Shown in pieces: positions 4,584 to 8,256 of a stretch of 8,256 bases of DNA. Both the position numbers and the translations under genes were made by a program. The stretch spans positions 1 to 8,256 of the forward strand of contig SXPO01000038.1 in NCBI GenBank assembly GCA_005793285.1. The letters are read 5' to 3'. Within the stretch, counting starts at the first letter, position 1. Each line of letters opens with the position of its first letter. This stretch comes from Nitrospiraceae bacterium. Its GTDB lineage: Bacteria; Nitrospirota; Nitrospiria; Nitrospirales; Nitrospiraceae. The notes beneath the pieces are model-generated. The model saw only the letters and a program-made list of their open reading frames with translations, ran no database searches and had not been told where the DNA came from.

Positions 4584-5762
4584 ATGTTGAATAAATCTGT
4601 CAGCTTCCTTCTCTTCGCTACCGTGGCCCTCGCTACGTTGGCTGCTTGCGAGAGAACTCCCGACCGAGCCCCCGAGGCCAAGAAGGCCGTTGTGGCTGAC
4701 AGGCTAGGGGTGCTCCGTCTTACGCCTGAAGAACTCGCGTGGACGGTCATTGAGGTGGCGCCGGTTGCCCGTGGGCAGTTGCACGTGCCGCGGGAGTTTC
4801 CCGCCACCGTCCAATCCAACGAAAATGAATTGGCTGAGGTGACCACCCTTATCAGGGGCCGAGTGGTGAAGGTCCATGTGGATGTCGGGCAAGATGTGAA
4901 AAAAGACACCTTGCTGGCCTTGCTTCACAGCACGGACCTTGGTGTAGCGGAGGGGGCGTATTTAAAAGCTGCGGCAAGACTGCATGAAGCGGAATTGGCC
5001 TATGAGCGAGCCAGGGATCTGCATGAACATAAGGCGGTAAGTCTGGCCGAGGTGCAGCGGCGCGAGGCGGAGATGAAAACGGCGCGGGCCGAGGCCCGCG
5101 AGACGAGAAATCGGCTGGAACTGCTCGGAGTGCCCAAACAGGAAATCGAGCGGCTGGACCACGAGCATACGATCAAGGCGGATGTGCCGTTACGCGCGCC
5201 GTTCGACGGCCGGGTCATCATGCGTAATATCACCAGGGGCGAGGTGGTCGAGACGAACCAGAAGTTCTTTACCGTGGCGGATCTTTCGGATGTATGGGTG
5301 TTTGGCAATGTGCCGGAGAAGGACGTGCAGTTTATCCGCAAGGAGCAGAGGGTCGATGTCGTCGTGTCCGCTTATCCTCATGCCATCTTTCCCGGCACGA
5401 TCACCTATATCAGCGATGTGCTCGATTCGGCCACCCGCACGATGCGCCTGCGGGTGACGGTGGCGAATCCTGATCGATTGCTGAAGCCGGAAATGTTCGC
5501 CACCGTCCGTGTCTATGCGGCGCCGACTCCGGATGCTCTGACCGTGCCGCTCGTGGCCGTCCAAAACGGGCCGGCGGGCAAGATCCTCTTCGTTCGGCGA
5601 AGCGCGCACGAATTCGATGTGCGAACGGTTACGCTGGGAAGCGAGCAGGGAGAGGTGGTGACGGTGCTGGAGGGGGTGCGTGAAGGCGAGGAGGTCGTCA
5701 CGAAGGGATCGTTTGTCCTCAAGTCTGAAATGGAACGGCACAAGACTGAACCGGCGCTATGA
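4584..5762 (+). CDS. RND efflux periplasmic adaptor lipoprotein (CzcB/CusB family)
   Basis: The protein has 392 residues. A lipoprotein signal peptide (residues 1-21, hydrophobic core FLLFATVALATLA) ends in the lipobox LAAC with Cys22 as lipid anchor. The adaptor then shows a barrel-sandwich half-motif (IRGRVVKVHVDVGQDVKKD, about 90-108), a helical hairpin about 120-185 that would contact the outer-membrane channel, and the second lipoyl half (LRAPFDGRVIMRNITRGEVV, about 203-222). A beta-barrel domain (VWVFGNVPEKDV onward) and a membrane-proximal domain near the C-terminus follow. It links the inner-membrane pump to a TolC-type channel. No Met-rich or His-rich metal-binding extension is present. 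In-frame TTG 4551 and ATG 4560 lie upstream, but AGGAG at 4568-4572 and the signal peptide favour ATG 4584. The stop overlaps the pump start (ATGA). The metal cannot be told from this protein alone. Confidence 0.9.
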   Translation: MLNKSVSFLLFATVALATLAACERTPDRAPEAKKAVVADRLGVLRLTPEELAWTVIEVAPVARGQLHVPREFPATVQSNENELAEVTTLIRGRVVKVHVDVGQDVKKDTLLALLHSTDLGVAEGAYLKAAARLHEAELAYERARDLHEHKAVSLAEVQRREAEMKTARAEARETRNRLELLGVPKQEIERLDHEHTIKADVPLRAPFDGRVIMRNITRGEVVETNQKFFTVADLSDVWVFGNVPEKDVQFIRKEQRVDVVVSAYPHAIFPGTITYISDVLDSATRTMRLRVTVANPDRLLKPEMFATVRVYAAPTPDALTVPLVAVQNGPAGKILFVRRSAHEFDVRTVTLGSEQGEVVTVLEGVREGEEVVTKGSFVLKSEMERHKTEPAL

Positions 5763-8256
5763 TCGCGTCTCTGTTGGAATTTTCGCTGCGGCAACGAATC
5801 CTGGTTCTGGGTCTGGCCTGTCTTTTGTCGGTTGCCGGAGTCTTCGCCTTTCAGGCGATTCCGATCGATGCCTACCCGGACGTGACGAACATCCAGGTGC
5901 AGGTGCTGACGGACGCACCGGGTCTCTCGCCGGCCGAAGTCGAACGATTCATCACCTATCCGCTTGAACTCCAGATGACCGGCCTGCCTGGGCTGGCGGA
6001 GATCCGCTCCCTCTCCAAATTTGCCCTCTCGCAGATCACGGTCGTGTTCAACGACGATGTCGATATTTATTTCGCCCGCCAGTTGGTGCTTGAGCGGATC
6101 ATGTCCGCGAAAGAGCGTTTACCCGAGGGGCTCGACCCGGTGATGGCCCCTGTGAGCACTGGGCTCGGTGAGGTCTATCAATATTATGTCGAAGGGCCTC
6201 ATACGTCGGCGACCGACCAGAAGGTCATCGAGACGGAGCTGACGGAGCAGCGTACGCTGCAGGATTGGGTCCTGCGTCCGCTGCTCAAGAGCGTGCCGGG
6301 CGTGATCGATGTGAACGGCATGGGCGGGTTCGTGAAACAGTATCAAGTCCTGGTCGATCCGGTTAGGCTCCGCAAATACGATCTGACGCTCCACGATATC
6401 TACGGGGCGGTGGCGAAGAACAATGCCAATGCCGGCGGCAACGTGCTGGAGCGCCATGCGGAACGCGCGATCGTGCGCGGGCTGGGATTGATCAAGACCC
6501 TGGGCGATATTGAGTCCATCATCGTGAAGGAGTCCGGCGGCACGCCGGTCTTCGTGCGCGATGTCGCGGAAGTCCGTATCGGCCACGCGGTTCGCCATGG
6601 GGCGGTGGTGCTCAACGGGGAGCGGGAGGTCGTGGCCGGCACCGTGCTTATGATTCGCGGGGGCAATGCGCGCCAGGTGGTCGAAGCGGTCAAGGCCAAG
6701 GTGGAGGACCTGCAGCAGAATCATCTCCTCCCGGCCGGCACGAAGATTCTGCCGTTCTACGATCGCATCGAGTTGGTCACGGCGGCCATTGAGACGGTGC
6801 GGGATGCGTTGCTCGAGGGAATCGTGCTGGTGGTCTTCGTCTTTTTTTTCTTCCTGGGCCACGTTCGCAGCGCTGTCGTCGTGACGGCCACGCTCATCGT
6901 GACCCCCCTGATTACGTTCATCATGATGGCGTGGTTCGGGTTGTCGGCCAACTTGATGACGCTTGGCGGGCTGGCTATCGCCATCGGCGAGATCGCAGAC
7001 GGGTCGCTGGTCGTGGTGGAAAATGTCTATCGGCACCTGGCTCAGAACCACGGCGCGACGAGGAAGAGCAAGATGGAGGTGATCCTCCATGCCACGAAAG
7101 AAGTGGGCCGGCCGATCCTCTTCGGGATTCTCATCATCAGCGTCGTCTTCCTGCCGCTCATGACGCTTCATGGCATGGAAGGGAAGATGTTTGCGCCGCT
7201 GGCCTATACGCTGGTGATTGCGCTCCTGGCGTCGGTCGTGGTCACACTTACCCTCTCGCCGGTCCTGGCTTCTCTCCTTTTGCGCGGAGACCATCCGGAG
7301 GAGACGCGCCTGACGCTGTGGATGAAGCAGCGCTATGTGCCGGTGTTGTACTGGACGCTCCGGCATCGCCGCCTCGTCCTGACCGGTTCGACGGCGATCG
7401 TGCTGGGTAGTCTTGCGCTTGTGCCGTTGGTCGGGAGGGAGTTTATTCCTCTTCTGGAAGAAGGGGCGCTGACGCCTCAGATTGTGCGGCTTCCCAGCGT
7501 CTCGCTGCCGGAGTCCATCGAGATGGAGAAGCAAGCCCATAAGGCGATGCTGGAGTTTCCAGAAGTGAGGATGGCCGTGAGCAGGATCGGGAGGCCGGAT
7601 ATCGCCTATGGGCCGGAAGAGCCGAATGAGAGCGACCCGACCGTGTCCTTGAACGATCGGAGCACATGGACGACGGCGGCCACTCAGTCCCAATTGACCG
7701 ACGCCATCCGGAAAAAACTGGCGGAGATCCCCGGCATTTCCGTCCTGATGAGCCAGCCGATTCAGGAACGGGTGGACGAGCTGATCTCCGGCATCAGGAC
7801 CGAATGTGCGATCAAGCTCTTCGGGGATGATCTCGAGGTGCTGCACGACAAGGCGGAGGAGATCGCCTCCTTGATGCAACAGATCGATGGCGTCAAAGAT
7901 ATTAAAGTCGAGCAGCTCGCTGGCCAGCCCTACCTAACGGTCGATATCGACCGTCAGAAGATTGCCCGTTTCGGCATCAACGTGGCCGATGTGCAGGAGA
8001 TCATCACCACCGCCATCGGCGGCAGGCCTGCCACCCAAGTTTACGAAGGCGAGCGGCGCTTTCAATTGACGCTTCGGTTTCCCGAGGCTGCCCGTAACAG
8101 CATCGGCACGATCGGCGAGATTCGGGTGAAGTCCGCGTCCGGCGCTCTGATCCCGATGAGCGACCTCGCTACGATCGAGATGCGCGAAGGACCGCTCCGT
8201 ATCAGCCGCGAGCATGTGAAACGCCGCATGTACATCGGTTTCAACGTCGTCGGGCG
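5759..8256 (+). CDS. Heavy-metal efflux RND pump, CzcA/CusA family (3' end outside window)
   Basis: 832 residues are present and open to the right edge; the family is about 1,030-1,070 long, so roughly 200 residues are missing. The first transmembrane helix (about 12-30) is followed by FQAIPIDAYPDVTNIQVQV, a signature of the HME-RND class. The periplasmic porter half precedes a block of transmembrane helices from about residue 350. TM4 carries GEIADGSLVVVENVYRHL with Asp414 and Glu421, the expected proton-relay and charge residues. The first Asp of the CzcA-type 'DFGxxVDG' motif is Ala408 here, as in CusA-type and other non-CzcA pumps. After PLVGREFIPLLEEGAL the second porter half begins. The pump exchanges protons for metal cations and exports them through the adaptor. 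It starts in an ATGA overlap with the adaptor gene, implying coupled translation. The whole stretch reads without a frameshift, including a T8 run at 6842-6849. Confidence 0.93.
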   Translation, partial: MIASLLEFSLRQRILVLGLACLLSVAGVFAFQAIPIDAYPDVTNIQVQVLTDAPGLSPAEVERFITYPLELQMTGLPGLAEIRSLSKFALSQITVVFNDDVDIYFARQLVLERIMSAKERLPEGLDPVMAPVSTGLGEVYQYYVEGPHTSATDQKVIETELTEQRTLQDWVLRPLLKSVPGVIDVNGMGGFVKQYQVLVDPVRLRKYDLTLHDIYGAVAKNNANAGGNVLERHAERAIVRGLGLIKTLGDIESIIVKESGGTPVFVRDVAEVRIGHAVRHGAVVLNGEREVVAGTVLMIRGGNARQVVEAVKAKVEDLQQNHLLPAGTKILPFYDRIELVTAAIETVRDALLEGIVLVVFVFFFFLGHVRSAVVVTATLIVTPLITFIMMAWFGLSANLMTLGGLAIAIGEIADGSLVVVENVYRHLAQNHGATRKSKMEVILHATKEVGRPILFGILIISVVFLPLMTLHGMEGKMFAPLAYTLVIALLASVVVTLTLSPVLASLLLRGDHPEETRLTLWMKQRYVPVLYWTLRHRRLVLTGSTAIVLGSLALVPLVGREFIPLLEEGALTPQIVRLPSVSLPESIEMEKQAHKAMLEFPEVRMAVSRIGRPDIAYGPEEPNESDPTVSLNDRSTWTTAATQSQLTDAIRKKLAEIPGISVLMSQPIQERVDELISGIRTECAIKLFGDDLEVLHDKAEEIASLMQQIDGVKDIKVEQLAGQPYLTVDIDRQKIARFGINVADVQEIITTAIGGRPATQVYEGERRFQLTLRFPEAARNSIGTIGEIRVKSASGALIPMSDLATIEMREGPLRISREHVKRRMYIGFNVVG

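Noticed and set aside
4409..4909. 166-codon minus-strand frame over the adaptor leader
   Set aside because: It overlaps the adaptor's signal peptide and lipoyl region; Ser/Thr/Arg-rich translation without a recognisable domain.
5190..5741. 183-codon minus-strand frame
   Set aside because: Antisense shadow of the adaptor gene; no family resemblance and no ribosome binding site.
6119..7879. Very long (586-codon) minus-strand open frame
   Set aside because: It runs antisense through the RND pump gene. Its translation is rich in His/Arg/Gln/Asp with no domain, as expected from the complement of a GC-rich gene.
1..8256. CRISPR arrays, tRNA/rRNA genes, insertion-sequence ends, toxin-antitoxin pairs
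   Set aside because: I saw no regularly spaced repeats, no cloverleaf with CCA-type end, no paired terminal inverted repeats with a transposase, and no small gene pair of toxin-antitoxin type.

Overview
The window looks like a piece of a Gram-negative bacterial chromosome. It encodes a lipoprotein efflux adaptor with a heavy-metal RND pump, and a Sec-exported c-type cytochrome. Base composition is moderately GC-rich, and clearly GC-rich in the right third. The set of YtxH-like protein, TraR/DksA-type zinc-finger protein, tandem universal stress protein (USP), orphan phosphoribosyltransferase and small cytochrome c resembles accessory stress islands of Nitrospira-like bacteria. That assignment is recall-based inference, not something the sequence proves.

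Layout, left to right. (1) 1-691 holds no convincing intact gene. It carries a DsrE-like coding stretch entering from the left edge on the plus strand, and on the minus strand the decayed C-terminal end of a response-regulator receiver domain with an in-frame stop. A plausible promoter and a strong ribosome binding site follow. (2) 698-1393 is a plus-strand pair: a small YtxH-like membrane-anchored coiled-coil protein and a TraR/DksA-family four-cysteine zinc-finger protein. (3) 1558-3539 is a minus-strand unit read right to left: phosphoribosyltransferase, tandem USP and a monohaem cytochrome c. The first two genes are closely spaced. A 14-bp perfect palindrome lies between usp and the cytochrome gene. 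(4) 3540-4583 has no intact gene. It contains a frameshifted USP relic (minus strand) next to a 5'-truncated tail of a YjdF/DUF2238 membrane protein (plus strand), then the leader of the pump genes. (5) 4584-8256 holds a lipoprotein periplasmic adaptor and, overlapping it by ATGA, a CzcA/CusA-type inner-membrane pump that runs off the right edge.

How the parts fit. The intact left-hand genes look like a general stress or redox module: nucleotide-binding stress protein, PRPP-type enzyme, electron carrier, envelope-associated YtxH protein and an RNA-polymerase-binding type regulator. The right-hand genes form a metal-efflux operon that still needs an outer-membrane TolC-like channel, probably downstream. 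The most distinctive aspect is the number of gene relics (DsrE-like, receiver, USP, DUF2238) around the intact stress genes, which suggests an accessory region that has been turning over. I found no new defence, CRISPR or mobile system, no tRNA or rRNA gene, and no insertion-sequence ends.
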